NCBI GenBank assembly: GCA_046723645.1
Contig: JBKOUY010000225.1
Span: 1-15,170 of the forward strand
DNA length: 15,170 nucleotides
Reading direction: 5' to 3'
Origin: DASQUK01 sp046723645
GTDB taxonomy: Bacteria > Actinomycetota > Acidimicrobiia > Acidimicrobiales > VFJN01
Shown here: one piece after another, positions 1 through 7,638 of the stretch
Layout of the letters: every line of letters starts with the position of its first letter
Position numbering within the stretch: the first letter of the stretch is position 1
Notes under the pieces: generated by a model
Database searches by the model: none
What the model saw: only the letters and a program-made list of their open reading frames with translations
What the model was told of the DNA's origin: nothing
Translations under genes and position numbers: made by a program

Positions 1-306
1 GACGAGCGGCGACGCGGCGCCCGCCGGCCGGCCCCGGTCCCCTTGGCCGACGCACCCGAGCCGCGCGCAGCCGACGACGTGGACTACGAGGTCGAGCGGT
101 CGCTCGCCGCGAAGCGCGTACGCGCCCTGTGCGATCGCCTCGTGCCGGCCCAGCGCGACGTGATCCTGCTCCGGGTCTTCGGGGACCTGACCATCGATCA
201 GGTGGCCGACGTGGTCGGCAAGTCGCGCGGTGCGGTCAAGGCGTTGCAGCGACGTGGCTACGCCACCATCACCCACCTCCTCGAGCGACCGGGTGTGCCC
301 TTATGA
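1..306 (+). CDS. ECF-type RNA polymerase sigma factor, C-terminal part (5' end outside window)
   Basis: The reading frame is open from the first base and ends at the TGA at 304-306, so only the C-terminal ~101 residues are present. The visible part is sigma-70 region 4: a helical segment (AKRVRALCDRLVPAQRDVI) leads into a helix-turn-helix with LTIDQVADVVGKSRGAVKAL and the following QRRG, the module that reads the -35 promoter element. By family knowledge this is an alternative sigma factor of the extracytoplasmic-function type, acting on core RNA polymerase in the cytoplasm. Region 2 and the true start are not visible, so the ECF subgroup cannot be assigned. Its stop overlaps the start of the next gene by ATGA (303-306), which suggests coupled synthesis with a membrane protein that is probably its anti-sigma factor. 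Confidence 0.85.
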   Translation, partial: DERRRGARRPAPVPLADAPEPRAADDVDYEVERSLAAKRVRALCDRLVPAQRDVILLRVFGDLTIDQVADVVGKSRGAVKALQRRGYATITHLLERPGVPL

Positions 307-1625
307 CACGCCCGAGCGATCGCTCCCGCGACATGATTTCGGGCACCCGGCTCGACGCCGCCATCGAGCAGGCACTGCACGGCGCAACCGTCAGCGACGA
401 CGTCGCGCCGTTTGCCGGCTTCGTCGACGACCTGCGGGTGATGGCCGACCGGCCGGCGCCGCAGCCCTCGGCCGAGCTCGCGGTGCTCCTGGCAAGCCAC
501 AACGCCCCCGAGCCAGAGACGTGCGTGAAGGTGTCGACCCTGCAGCCGCGCCGGCCACACCGCCCGCACGCACGGGCGGCGCGCCTGAGCTCGAGGAGGC
601 CTCGGGCCGTGGCAGTGGCCGGGCGCGTCGCGGCCTTGGGTTTTGCCGGCAAGGCGGCCATAGTCGCCGCCTTCGCCACCACCGCCGTCGCCGGTGCGGC
701 GGCCACCGGGATCCTTCCCGAGCCGGCAATCGACTTCCTCCGGCGGGCGATCGAGGTGGTCACGCCATTCGAACTGCCGGCCACCGGGCAGGATGCCCCC
801 TACGAGGACGCGACAAAGGCCGCAGCGGCCGCCAATCCGGGCGACGTCAACCCGTCAGCGACCGACCCACAGCCGGCACCGACGGTCCACGATTCGGGTG
901 TCACCGGGACGCCCATGCTGGACCGGGAACCCACAGCGGTCGCCACGCTTCCATCCGGGTCGAGCTCGGCCGCGGCGATCGAGAGCACGATCGCCCAAAT
1001 CCCGGAGGCCGCTGCGTCGCCCGCACCCCAACCGATCGATGAGCCGTCCAGCGGGTGGGCACTCGACCACGAACCGCCGACAGGTCCCGCACCGAAGAAC
1101 GGCCACACCGCGTCCGGCCATGCGCCGGCCGGTGCACCACATCCCGGCGATGGATCACCCGGCGACGCGCCACCCGCGGATCCTGACTCGGCCCCGGATC
1201 TGCTGTCGGCGCCGAAGGGCGACCCGCCCAAGCCGGCGGCGCCGGAAGGGCCGCGTTCGGCTCCGGATCGCCATCGACCGCACCACGGCCGGCCAGGCGG
1301 CTCGGGGGCGGCCCAGGATCCACACGACCAACCGCCATCCAGCGTGCCCGGCAAGCGCGGCCCGGGGGCGGCCCAGGATCCGCACGACCAACCGCCGACC
1401 AACGTGCCGGACCGGCCACAGCGTCGTGCTCGGTCTCCGGACGGCGAACGCAGTCGCAGCCCCCAGGCACCCACCGGCCAGGATCCGGCAGCGCCTGCCG
1501 ACGACCGTGGCGGTGCGTCGCACCGAGAGGACCCGCGTGCTTCGGGCGACGAGGCCGCGCACCACGCCGACGGTCGGCCGGAGAGGGACACCGGATCGGC
1601 ACGGGCCACCCGTGCGCCCCGTTAG
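303..1625 (+). CDS. Putative membrane-anchored anti-sigma factor with long proline-rich tail
   Basis: This is a 440-residue protein starting at the ATG that overlaps the sigma-factor stop. In-frame codons further upstream lie inside the sigma gene and are unlikely starts. Residues 15-66 form a short acidic/helical cytoplasmic domain (FVDDLRVMADRPAPQPSAEL), a pattern I associate with partners of actinobacterial ECF sigma factors. No HxxxCxxC zinc anti-sigma motif is present. An Arg-rich stretch (83-102) precedes one hydrophobic segment at about 109-136, fitting an N-in membrane helix. Residues ~160-440 are Pro/Ala/Gly/Asp-rich, low in complexity and probably extracytoplasmic, with two tandem 20-residue repeats at 333-372. 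Inferred role: holding the sigma factor at the membrane until an envelope signal arrives. The coding assignment is firm; the function rests on gene position and topology. Confidence 0.7.
   Translation: MTRPSDRSRDMISGTRLDAAIEQALHGATVSDDVAPFAGFVDDLRVMADRPAPQPSAELAVLLASHNAPEPETCVKVSTLQPRRPHRPHARAARLSSRRPRAVAVAGRVAALGFAGKAAIVAAFATTAVAGAAATGILPEPAIDFLRRAIEVVTPFELPATGQDAPYEDATKAAAAANPGDVNPSATDPQPAPTVHDSGVTGTPMLDREPTAVATLPSGSSSAAAIESTIAQIPEAAASPAPQPIDEPSSGWALDHEPPTGPAPKNGHTASGHAPAGAPHPGDGSPGDAPPADPDSAPDLLSAPKGDPPKPAAPEGPRSAPDRHRPHHGRPGGSGAAQDPHDQPPSSVPGKRGPGAAQDPHDQPPTNVPDRPQRRARSPDGERSRSPQAPTGQDPAAPADDRGGASHREDPRASGDEAAHHADGRPERDTGSARATRAPR
1299..1418 (+). repeat. Two tandem 60-bp repeats inside the proline-rich tail
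   Basis: Two adjacent 60-bp units (1299-1358 and 1359-1418) encode 20-residue repeats that share the core GAAQDPHDQPP and then diverge (SSVPGKR against TNVPDRP). The nucleotide identity is very high in the first half of each unit, which suggests a fairly recent in-frame duplication in a disordered tail. Confidence 0.85.
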
Positions 1626-1743
1626 GCGACGCCGCCACCATCTGCCTGATCACACCCTCTGGGCAACCGGCGGGCCCTCCCGAAACGTCGTCGGAGACCC
1701 GGAGCGCACGCCGGGGACCGGGCGGATCGGTCAGGATGGCCGC

Positions 1744-2916
1744 ATGCGCCAGCCCTTCCTCACGTCACGGTTGCAGGGAATGGGCACCACGATCTTCGCC
1801 GAGATGTCGGCGCTCGCGGTTCGGACCGGCGCCATCAACCTCGGCCAGGGATTCCCCGACGTCGACGGCCCGGTGGAGGTGGCAGAGGCCGCGATCGCAG
1901 CCATCCGTGCGGGCCACAACCAGTACCCACCGGGCACCGGCACGGCCGAGCTCCGCCACGCCATCGCCGCCCACCAGCGCCGCTTCTGGGGCCTGGCGTT
2001 CGACCCCGACGCCGAGGTGCTAGTCACCGCCGGCGCCACCGAGGCGATCACCGCCGCGCTGATGGCGCTGTGCGAGGTGGGCGACGAGGTCGTCGCACTC
2101 GAGCCCACCTACGACTCCTACGCCGCGGCCGCGGCCATGGCGGGTGCCACGCTGCGGGGCGTGACGCTGGAGCCGCCCGGCTTCCGGCTCGACGTCGACG
2201 CCCTCGTCGCCGGCGTCTCCGACAGGACCCGCCTACTGCTGGTGAACTCGCCCCACAACCCAACCGGCACGGTGCTGAACGACCGCGAGCTGGCGGCGAT
2301 CGCCGAGCTCTGTGTCGAGCGCGACCTCCTGGCCGTGACCGACGAGGTGTACGAGCACATCGTGTTCGACGGTGCTCACCGGCCACTGGCGTCGTACCCG
2401 GGCATGGCCGATCGCACGGTCACCGTCTCGTCGGCCGGCAAGACGTTCTCGTTCACCGGCTGGAAGGTCGGGTGGGCGTGCGGGTCGCCCGAGCTGGTGG
2501 CGGCCGTGCGCACCGCGAAGCAGTTCCTCACGTACGTGAACGGCGCCCCCTTCCAGCCGGCGGTGGCCATTGGCCTGGGGCTCGACGACGGCTACTTTGC
2601 TGGCCTGCGCGACGACTTGCGGGCCAAGCGCGACCTCCTGTGCAAGGGCCTGGAGGCCGCCGGGTTCGAGGTCTACCCGCCCCAGGCCACCTACTTCGTC
2701 ACCGCCGACATCCGGCCGCTGGTCGGTGAGGCCGACGCCGACGGGGTCGCCTTCTGTCGCACCCTGCCGGAACGGTGCGGCGTGGTGGCCGTGCCCAACG
2801 CCGTCTTCTACGCGGACCCCGCCCGCGGGCGCCACCTGGTGCGGTTCGCGTTCTGCAAGCGGATGGACGTGCTGGAGGAGGCCGCCGACCGCCTCGCAGG
2901 CGCCGGAACCGGCTGA
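1744..2916 (+). CDS. dapC: PLP-dependent class I/II aminotransferase, N-succinyldiaminopimelate aminotransferase (DapC)-like
   Basis: This is a 390-residue fold-type I aminotransferase of normal length. Visible motifs are TTIFAEMSALA and NLGQGFPD near the N-terminus, NQYPPG, NSPHNPTG (168-175, with N172 contacting PLP), TDEVYEH, and the PLP-binding lysine K233 in SSAGKTFSFTGWK. A late GAPFQPA segment and a C-terminal VRFAFCKR segment, which supplies the substrate-carboxylate arginine, complete the set. From memory the sequence follows the mycobacterial Rv0858c/DapC pattern closely. That enzyme makes N-succinyl-LL-diaminopimelate from its keto precursor, using glutamate, in lysine and peptidoglycan synthesis. 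The same subfamily includes methionine and kynurenine aminotransferases, so substrate identity is inferred. The start at 1744 is the ATG just before the family N-terminus. No Shine-Dalgarno is visible, but CAGGAT ends 6 nt before the ATG, close to a leaderless -10 arrangement. The neighbouring genes do not belong to its pathway. Confidence 0.9.
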   Translation: MRQPFLTSRLQGMGTTIFAEMSALAVRTGAINLGQGFPDVDGPVEVAEAAIAAIRAGHNQYPPGTGTAELRHAIAAHQRRFWGLAFDPDAEVLVTAGATEAITAALMALCEVGDEVVALEPTYDSYAAAAAMAGATLRGVTLEPPGFRLDVDALVAGVSDRTRLLLVNSPHNPTGTVLNDRELAAIAELCVERDLLAVTDEVYEHIVFDGAHRPLASYPGMADRTVTVSSAGKTFSFTGWKVGWACGSPELVAAVRTAKQFLTYVNGAPFQPAVAIGLGLDDGYFAGLRDDLRAKRDLLCKGLEAAGFEVYPPQATYFVTADIRPLVGEADADGVAFCRTLPERCGVVAVPNAVFYADPARGRHLVRFAFCKRMDVLEEAADRLAGAGTG

Positions 2917-2941
2917 CCGTCGCCCGAGCCGGGTCGGACGC

Positions 2942-2993
2942 GTCACCGCGGCCGGTCGCCGTGACACGCAACCAAGGCCGGCGAACCGCCGGC
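2942..2993. terminator. Possible bidirectional hairpin region between convergent genes
   Basis: Two inverted repeats sit between the convergent aminotransferase and PPOX genes. GTCAC (2942-2946) can pair with GTGAC (2961-2965). GCCGGC (2977-2982) can pair with GCCGGC (2988-2993) across the 5-nt loop GAACC. No U-run follows on either strand, so this is at best a GC-rich stem that may aid termination. The placement between convergent stops supports it; the sequence alone does not prove it. Confidence 0.35.
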
Positions 2994-3009
2994 AGCAAGG
3001 CGCGGGTCC

Positions 3010-3408
3010 TCAGGCCGACAGATCGACGGCGACGACCCTGGTCGGCTCGATGCTGACCACCAGGCGACGCTGGTCGTCGCCGTCCATCTGCCGCAGGTCT
3101 GCGCCCCCGTATTTTGCTCCGATCCGCCGGGCGAAGGCGTAGTCGTCGTCGGCCGCAAGTTCGGCGTCGCCGCGGATCTCGAGGTAGCGCAGCGTGTTCT
3201 GCGGGTCGAGGATGAAGGGGCTCACAGCCGAATTGCGGCGCAGGTTCTTGATCTTCTGTCTCGACGCGTGCAGCGAGAGCTTGAAGCGATCCTCCTCGTA
3301 CAGGAACCACACGGCCGACAGATGCGGTCGGCCGTCGGGGCCGATCGTGCCGATCGTCGCGATCGCTGCGTCGAGCAGGTCACGGTGGGAGGCGGGGATG
3401 TCGGTCAT
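3010..3408 (-). CDS. PPOX-class (F420/FMN-type split beta-barrel) oxidoreductase, Rv1155-like
   Basis: This is a 132-residue protein of the pyridoxamine-5'-phosphate-oxidase-like split-barrel fold. The early strand pair AIATIGTIGPDGRPHLSAVW, then FKLSLHASRQKIKNLRRN and the segment RYLEIRGDAEL follow the pattern of actinobacterial PPOX proteins, many of which bind deazaflavin F420 (FDOR-B group) or FMN. Cofactor choice and substrate cannot be read from the sequence. The ATG at 3408 is preferred over the ATGATG 13 codons upstream (3447) because a GAGGG Shine-Dalgarno lies 4 nt before it (plus-strand ccctc at 3413-3417) and because the conserved fold begins immediately after. The gene lies about 50 nt downstream of a tRNA-Ala gene on the same strand, so it may be read from the tRNA transcript. 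It converges on the aminotransferase. Confidence 0.82.
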   Translation of the reverse strand: MTDIPASHRDLLDAAIATIGTIGPDGRPHLSAVWFLYEEDRFKLSLHASRQKIKNLRRNSAVSPFILDPQNTLRYLEIRGDAELAADDDYAFARRIGAKYGGADLRQMDGDDQRRLVVSIEPTRVVAVDLSA

Positions 3409-3456
3409 GCTGCCCTCAGGTGTGCCGTCGCGCGGTGTCGTCATCACCCAGCGAGT

Positions 3457-3533
3457 TGGTGGAGACGATGGGATTCGAACCCACGACCCCCTGCTTGCAA
3501 AGCAGGTGCTCTAGCCAGCTGAGCTACGTCCCC
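3457..3533 (-). tRNA. tRNA-Ala, anticodon UGC
   Basis: The minus strand folds as a complete tRNA. The acceptor GGGGACG pairs with CGTCTCC, with one G-U pair. The D-arm begins TAGCTCAGCTGG. The anticodon arm is CCTGC-TTTGCAA-GCAGG, with anticodon TGC (plus-strand gca at 3497-3499). The T-arm GTGGGTTCGAATCCCAT is canonical. The discriminator A is at 3460, and CCA is encoded at 3457-3459. The gene is 77 nt including CCA. It reads GCA and probably other GCN alanine codons. Confidence 0.97.
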
Positions 3534-3664
3534 GGACCACGCCATCGGACCTGGAACGATCAGCGTACCGATCCCATCGCGGGCGACCGAAGCTCGGAGC
3601 GGCTCGGATGACCGAGTCGGCGAGGTCCGGGGGGAGCGGCCCCCCAGGGTCGGCTCTGGCGACA

Positions 3665-3670
3665 TAGGTT
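3665..3670 (+). promoter_or_regulatory. Candidate -10 element (TAGGTT) for a leaderless transcript
   Basis: TAGGTT fits the actinobacterial TANNNT -10 consensus and ends 8 nt before the GTG at 3679, so transcription would begin at or next to the start codon. There is no clear -35 and no Shine-Dalgarno, which fits leaderless expression. Inference from spacing only. Confidence 0.4.
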
Positions 3671-3678
3671 TCGCAGCC

Positions 3679-4458
3679 GTGAGGGCCTGGATCGCCGCCA
3701 TGGCCACCGTGATCCTCGTCGTCGGCGTCGGTGTCGGGTTGTGGGCGACGTGGGACTCCACGCGCGTGTCCGACGGGTCGACGCTGACGGCCGGGCCGAG
3801 TCCGCTGCTCGGCAGCACGACGACGTCGCGGGCGACGACCACGACGGTTCCCAAGCTTCCGACATGCGGCCCGGGCGACGAGCCCGTCGAGGGCGACCCC
3901 CTCGCGGGCTGGTCGACGATCGTGGTCGACACCAATCGTGCGCTCCCGCCCGCCTTCGCTCCCCCCGATCTGGTGGAGGTCACCGCCGCCGGCTTTGCCC
4001 AGCGCGACCGTGTCCGCCAGTTCGTCATCCCGGACCTTGCGGCCCTCCGCCAGGCGGCCGACGCGAACGGCACGCCGATCGTCGTCATCTCCGGATACCG
4101 CAGCTACGCCTACCAGCAGGGCCTCTTCCAGGACGAGGTCAACCGGGTGGGCGAGGCCCGGGCTGCCGACGGGGTCGCTCGGCCCGGTCACAGCGAGCAC
4201 CAGCTGGGCACCGCGATCGACGTCCTGAACCCGGAGGCCGGCGAGCTCACCGCCGCCTTCGCCGACACACCGGCGGGCACGTGGCTCGCCGCCCACGCCC
4301 ACGAGTACGGGTTCGTGATCAGCTATCCCGCGGACGCGCAGGACCGGAGCTGTTACCAGTACGAGCCCTGGCACCTGCGCTACGTCGGTCGCGACGTCGC
4401 CGCGCAGATCCACCATGCCGGGGTCTCGCCGCGGGAGTGGTTGCTCGTCAATCGCTGA
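3679..4458 (+). CDS. VanY-type D-alanyl-D-alanine carboxypeptidase, membrane-anchored or secreted
   Basis: This 259-residue protein has an N-terminal hydrophobic helix (residues ~4-24) acting as signal sequence or anchor, then a Ser/Thr-rich linker (~30-58). The peptidase M15B domain runs from about 85 to 245. The family signature is complete: GYRSYAYQQGLF (139-150), the zinc site SEHQLGTAID with H174 and D181, and EPWHLRYVG with catalytic E229 and zinc ligand H232. Family members remove the terminal D-Ala from peptidoglycan stem peptides outside the cell membrane. The GTG at 3679 is chosen because it immediately precedes the signal sequence and sits 8 nt after a TANNNT box. The downstream gene also encodes an exported hydrolase but appears to have its own promoter. 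Nothing links this gene to vancomycin resistance: no vanHAX or vanRS genes are nearby. Confidence 0.9.
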   Translation: MRAWIAAMATVILVVGVGVGLWATWDSTRVSDGSTLTAGPSPLLGSTTTSRATTTTVPKLPTCGPGDEPVEGDPLAGWSTIVVDTNRALPPAFAPPDLVEVTAAGFAQRDRVRQFVIPDLAALRQAADANGTPIVVISGYRSYAYQQGLFQDEVNRVGEARAADGVARPGHSEHQLGTAIDVLNPEAGELTAAFADTPAGTWLAAHAHEYGFVISYPADAQDRSCYQYEPWHLRYVGRDVAAQIHHAGVSPREWLLVNR

Positions 4459-4512
4459 CCGCTCCCCCGCGGCGGAACGCCGGCCGATCCCACTGCCGTG
4501 GCCGCATGCGGA

Positions 4513-4518
4513 TACCGT
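4513..4518 (+). promoter_or_regulatory. Candidate -10 element (TACCGT) for a leaderless transcript
   Basis: TACCGT matches TANNNT and ends 6 nt before the GTG at 4525. That spacing predicts a transcript starting at the start codon and helps choose 4525 over the upstream GTG at 4498, which would lie upstream of this element. The same hexamer occurs ahead of the cobalamin riboswitch. Confidence 0.45.
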
Positions 4519-4524
4519 CGGCCG

Positions 4525-6000
4525 GTGCACCGAATCGCCCTCGCCCTGACAGCCTGCCTGGCACTGGTGGCGGCCGCCTGCGCCAGTAAGGCCGACGAGA
4601 ACCCCCTGGTCGAGGCGCGCAGCGGCGACGACGACGGCTCGTCGACCACCGACACACCGGACGGTGGGGACGGAGGGACCGGTGACAGCCTCGACTGGGA
4701 GGACTGCGGCGGCGCGGAGTGCGCCACCCTGGACGTGCCCGTGGACTACGACCAGCCCGACGGCGACACCCTGACGCTGAGCGTCGCCCGGGTCCCCGCC
4801 AGCGGCGATCGCATCGGCGCGCTGTTCGTCAACCCCGGCGGCCCCGGCGCCAGCGCTGCGGATTTCGCCACCACGGTGGCGTTCTCCCTGCCGGACGACG
4901 TCACCGAGCACTTCGACATCGTCGGCGTCGACCCTCGCGGTCTCGGCGCCAGCGACATCGACTGTGGCGGCGACTTCACCGAGCTGTACGGCGTCGACTA
5001 CTCCATCGACTCGCCCGAGGACGAGACGACGCTGCTCGACGTCAGCTCCGCCTACGTCGACGGCTGCGACAGGGCCGCAGGAGACCTGTTGCCGCACCTC
5101 GGCACGGCCGATGTCGCCCGCGACATCGATGCGGTCCGTGCCGCGATGGGCGACGAGGAGATCAACTACCTCGGCTTCAGCTACGGCACGGCGATCGGCC
5201 AGATGCTCGCGGAGCTGTTCCCCGATCGGGTGCGCGCCATGGTGCTCGACGGGGTGCTGGAGCTGGGCCCGACCGGTGCCGAGCTGGCGGTCGAGCAGTC
5301 CCGTGGCTTCGAGCAGGCGCTCGAAGCGTTCGCCGCCGATTGCGACGCCGATCCTTCGTGCCCGGTCGCCCCGGATGCGATGGCAGCCCTGGATGAGCTG
5401 AGCGCTCGCGTCGAGGAGGAGCCGATCGCCGGCTCGCCGCGCGACCTCGGTCCCGGCGAGCTCTCGACGGGGCTGGCAATGCCGCTCTACAGCCAGTCCC
5501 TGTGGCCCGACCTGGCCGATGCCATCGCCGCGGGGCTCGACGGCGACGGGTCGGGCATGGTGGACCTGGCCGACCAGTACATCGGTCTGGCCGACTTCGA
5601 CATCTACTTCGCGGTGAATTGCCTCGACTTCGACTGGCCGGAATCGCCCGACGAGCTGTTGGCCGCCGGGGTCGACGCCGCCCGCGCGGCACCCCACTTC
5701 GGAGAGCCCATCGTCAACGACTACGTCCGCTGCACGATGTGGCCGGTCGAGGAGGAGCCGCTTCCCGCGGTGACCGCCCCGGACGCGCCGCCGATCGTGG
5801 TGGTGTCGACGACTGGCGATCCCGCGACGCCCTATGAGGCGGGGGTGCGAACCGCAGATCGGCTCGAGTCCGGCGTCCTGCTCACGTACGAGGGCGAGGG
5901 GCACACGGTGGTGGGCAACGGCGTCCCGTGCGTGGACGAGGCCGTGGCGCGCTACCTGGTCGACCTCGAGCCGCCCGAGGACGGGATGACCTGCTCGTAG
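4525..6000 (+). CDS. Exported alpha/beta-hydrolase, Tap/SlpD-type tripeptidyl aminopeptidase family
   Basis: This is a 491-residue secreted protein. Its signal peptide has a hydrophobic core at 4-18 ending in AAAC with C19, a somewhat loose lipobox, so it is probably a lipoprotein. An Asp/Gly/Ser/Thr-rich linker covers ~24-52. The hydrolase domain carries the family features: LFVNPGGPGASA (oxyanion-hole region), VGVDPRGLGAS, the nucleophile elbow GFSYG with S219, TTGDPATPYEAG with D432, and GEGHTVV with H460, giving a full Ser-Asp-His triad. The C-terminal CVDEAVARYLVD segment matches the TAP-like C-terminal domain. Streptomyces relatives cleave tripeptides from protein N-termini outside the cell, which fits a role in peptide scavenging or envelope protein turnover. 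Substrate is not established. An alternative start is GTG at 4498. It converges on prfC with a 10-nt gap. Confidence 0.88.
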   Translation: MHRIALALTACLALVAAACASKADENPLVEARSGDDDGSSTTDTPDGGDGGTGDSLDWEDCGGAECATLDVPVDYDQPDGDTLTLSVARVPASGDRIGALFVNPGGPGASAADFATTVAFSLPDDVTEHFDIVGVDPRGLGASDIDCGGDFTELYGVDYSIDSPEDETTLLDVSSAYVDGCDRAAGDLLPHLGTADVARDIDAVRAAMGDEEINYLGFSYGTAIGQMLAELFPDRVRAMVLDGVLELGPTGAELAVEQSRGFEQALEAFAADCDADPSCPVAPDAMAALDELSARVEEEPIAGSPRDLGPGELSTGLAMPLYSQSLWPDLADAIAAGLDGDGSGMVDLADQYIGLADFDIYFAVNCLDFDWPESPDELLAAGVDAARAAPHFGEPIVNDYVRCTMWPVEEEPLPAVTAPDAPPIVVVSTTGDPATPYEAGVRTADRLESGVLLTYEGEGHTVVGNGVPCVDEAVARYLVDLEPPEDGMTCS

Positions 6001-6010
6001 CGGACGCCGC

Positions 6011-7600
6011 TCAGCCCTGGGTGCCCTCGGCGACCAGGCGTTCGAGCGTCAGCTCCGGGTTCTCCGATTCGACGCGCGCCAGCCAGTACGGGCTCTCGAA
6101 CAGGGCATAGCGCGTCCCGTCGGCCCGCAGCAGCACGCGGACTCCGGGCATGGCGCGCAGGGCAGCCTCCGACACCTCGTCCGTCCGGCGAGCCAGCGTG
6201 TACGCGGTGGGCGAGAGGTCGGTGGCGGCGCCGAACTCGTGCTCGAGGCGCCAGGCCGCCACCTCGAGCTGCATGGGCCCCACGGCCGCCAGCATGGGCG
6301 CCTGGTCACCCTGGTCGCGATCCCGCAGCACCTGGACGACACCCTCCTCGTCGAGCTGTGCGATCCCGCGGCGGAACTGCTTGAACCTGCCCGTGTCGCG
6401 GGCCCGCGCCGTCACGAAGTGCTCGGGCGCGAACTCCGGCAGCCGGGGGAACGCGACCGGCGCGTCGACGTAGAGCGTGTCTCCCACCCTCACGTCGGTG
6501 GCGTTGACCAGCGCCACGATGTCGCCCGGGTACGCCTCCTCGAGCGTGTCGCGCTCCTGGCCGAACAGCGAGTGGGCGTACTTGGTGGCGAACGGCCTCC
6601 CGGTCGGCTCGTGGGTCACGACCATGCCGCGCTCGAACCGTCCCGAGCACACCCGCAGGAACGCGACCCGGTCGCGGTGCGCCGGATCCATGTTGGCCTG
6701 CACCTTGAACACGAACGCCGAGAAGGGGTCGTCGAGCTTGCGGGCGGCGCCGTCGGCGTCCAGCCGGGCGGTGGGTGGCGGCGCGAGCTCGACGATGCCG
6801 TCGAGCAGCGGTCGGACCCCGAAGTTGGTGAGCGCCGAGCCGACGAACACCGGCGTCTGCTCACCCGCCAGGAAGAGGTCCGGGTCGACGCCCCCGGCCA
6901 CCCCTTCGAGCAGCGCCACCTCGTCGCTCGCGGACCGCCAGGCGTCTGCGTCGGGGCCGCCGGTGGCGCGCTCGGGATCGACGATCTCCTCGATCGCCTC
7001 GGCGGAACCGTGCGCGGTGCGGGCATAGCGCACGAAGTGACCGGTCCGCCGGTCGATGAGTCCCCGGAAGTCCCCGGCGATGCCCACGGGCCAGGTCACC
7101 GGCACCGGCTGCAGGTCGAGCCGCGCCTCGATCTCGTCGAGCAACTCCAGCCCGTCGCGCCCCGGCCGGTCCCACTTGTTGAGGAACGTGAGCAGCGGCA
7201 CGTTGCGCGCCCGGCACACCTCGAACAGCTTGAGGGTCTGCGCCTCGATGCCCTTGGCGGCGTCGAGCACCATGACGGCCGCGTCGACCGCGGCGAGCAC
7301 GCGATAGGTGTCCTCGGAGAAGTCGCGGTGGCCCGGCGTGTCGAGCAGGTTCAACACGTCGCCGCCGTAGGGGAACTGCAGGACCGCAGACGTGATCGAG
7401 ATCCCACGCTTCTGCTCGAGTTCCATCCAGTCGGACCGGGCGCGGCGCCGCTCACCCCGGGCCTTGACCTGGCCGGCCTCCTGCACCGCTCCGCCGTAGA
7501 GGAGGAACTTCTCGGTGAGGGTGGTCTTGCCCGCGTCGGGGTGGCTGATGATGGCGAAGGTGCGGCGGCGCGCCGCGCTGTCGGCGGGGGACTCGGACAT
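6011..7600 (-). CDS. prfC: Peptide chain release factor 3 (RF3), GTPase
   Basis: This 529-residue protein has the same length as E. coli RF3. G-domain motifs are G1 SHPDAGKTT (19-27), G2 GISIT (66-70), G3 DTPGH (87-91, followed by RDFSEDTYR) and G4 NKWD (141-144, continuing RPGRDGLELLDEIE). Translational domains II and III follow, with YAHSLFGQERDTLEEAYPGDIV and GPMQLEVAAWRLEHEFG, both typical of RF3 rather than EF-G or TypA. It is a cytoplasmic ribosome-associated GTPase that recycles RF1/RF2 after peptide release. The frame stays open far upstream through the divergent btuF region, but homology begins at the start region. I prefer ATG 7600 over ATG 7609: a TAGCCT box lies 10 nt upstream of 7600 and only 1 nt upstream of 7609. 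No Shine-Dalgarno is visible. It is divergent from the B12 operon. Confidence 0.93.
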   Translation of the reverse strand: MSESPADSAARRRTFAIISHPDAGKTTLTEKFLLYGGAVQEAGQVKARGERRRARSDWMELEQKRGISITSAVLQFPYGGDVLNLLDTPGHRDFSEDTYRVLAAVDAAVMVLDAAKGIEAQTLKLFEVCRARNVPLLTFLNKWDRPGRDGLELLDEIEARLDLQPVPVTWPVGIAGDFRGLIDRRTGHFVRYARTAHGSAEAIEEIVDPERATGGPDADAWRSASDEVALLEGVAGGVDPDLFLAGEQTPVFVGSALTNFGVRPLLDGIVELAPPPTARLDADGAARKLDDPFSAFVFKVQANMDPAHRDRVAFLRVCSGRFERGMVVTHEPTGRPFATKYAHSLFGQERDTLEEAYPGDIVALVNATDVRVGDTLYVDAPVAFPRLPEFAPEHFVTARARDTGRFKQFRRGIAQLDEEGVVQVLRDRDQGDQAPMLAAVGPMQLEVAAWRLEHEFGAATDLSPTAYTLARRTDEVSEAALRAMPGVRVLLRADGTRYALFESPYWLARVESENPELTLERLVAEGTQG

Positions 7601-7610
7601 GCGGTGCATC

Positions 7611-7616
7611 AGGCTA
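7611..7616 (-). promoter_or_regulatory. Candidate prfC -10 element (TAGCCT on the minus strand)
   Basis: The minus strand reads TAGCCT, which fits TANNNT, 10 nt before the ATG at 7600. It would give a leader of only a few nucleotides. It lies within 30 bp of the candidate promoter of the divergent B12 operon. Low certainty, because no -35 is recognised. Confidence 0.3.
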
Positions 7617-7638
7617 CGGGCCGGCCCGGAAAAAGCGG

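Noticed and set aside
129..302. Upstream extension of the anti-sigma-like frame to an ATG at 129
   Set aside because: It lies entirely inside the sigma-factor coding region in another frame and encodes Arg/Pro-rich sequence typical of out-of-frame GC-rich DNA. The ATG at 303, overlapping the sigma stop, is the natural start.
694..1743. Long N-terminal extension of the aminotransferase frame
   Set aside because: The extension is an Arg-rich shadow of the proline-rich gene in another frame. Homology to the aminotransferase family begins right after the ATG at 1744.
3679..4458. Possible glycopeptide-resistance locus because of the VanY-type protein
   Set aside because: No VanH, VanA/B ligase, VanX or VanRS two-component genes occur nearby, and VanY-family carboxypeptidases are common cell-wall enzymes.
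3511..5904. Very long minus-strand open frame opposite the VanY and Tap genes
   Set aside because: It is a codon-bias shadow of two genes with complete catalytic motifs on the plus strand, and it runs through the tRNA gene flank. Its translation has no recognisable domain.
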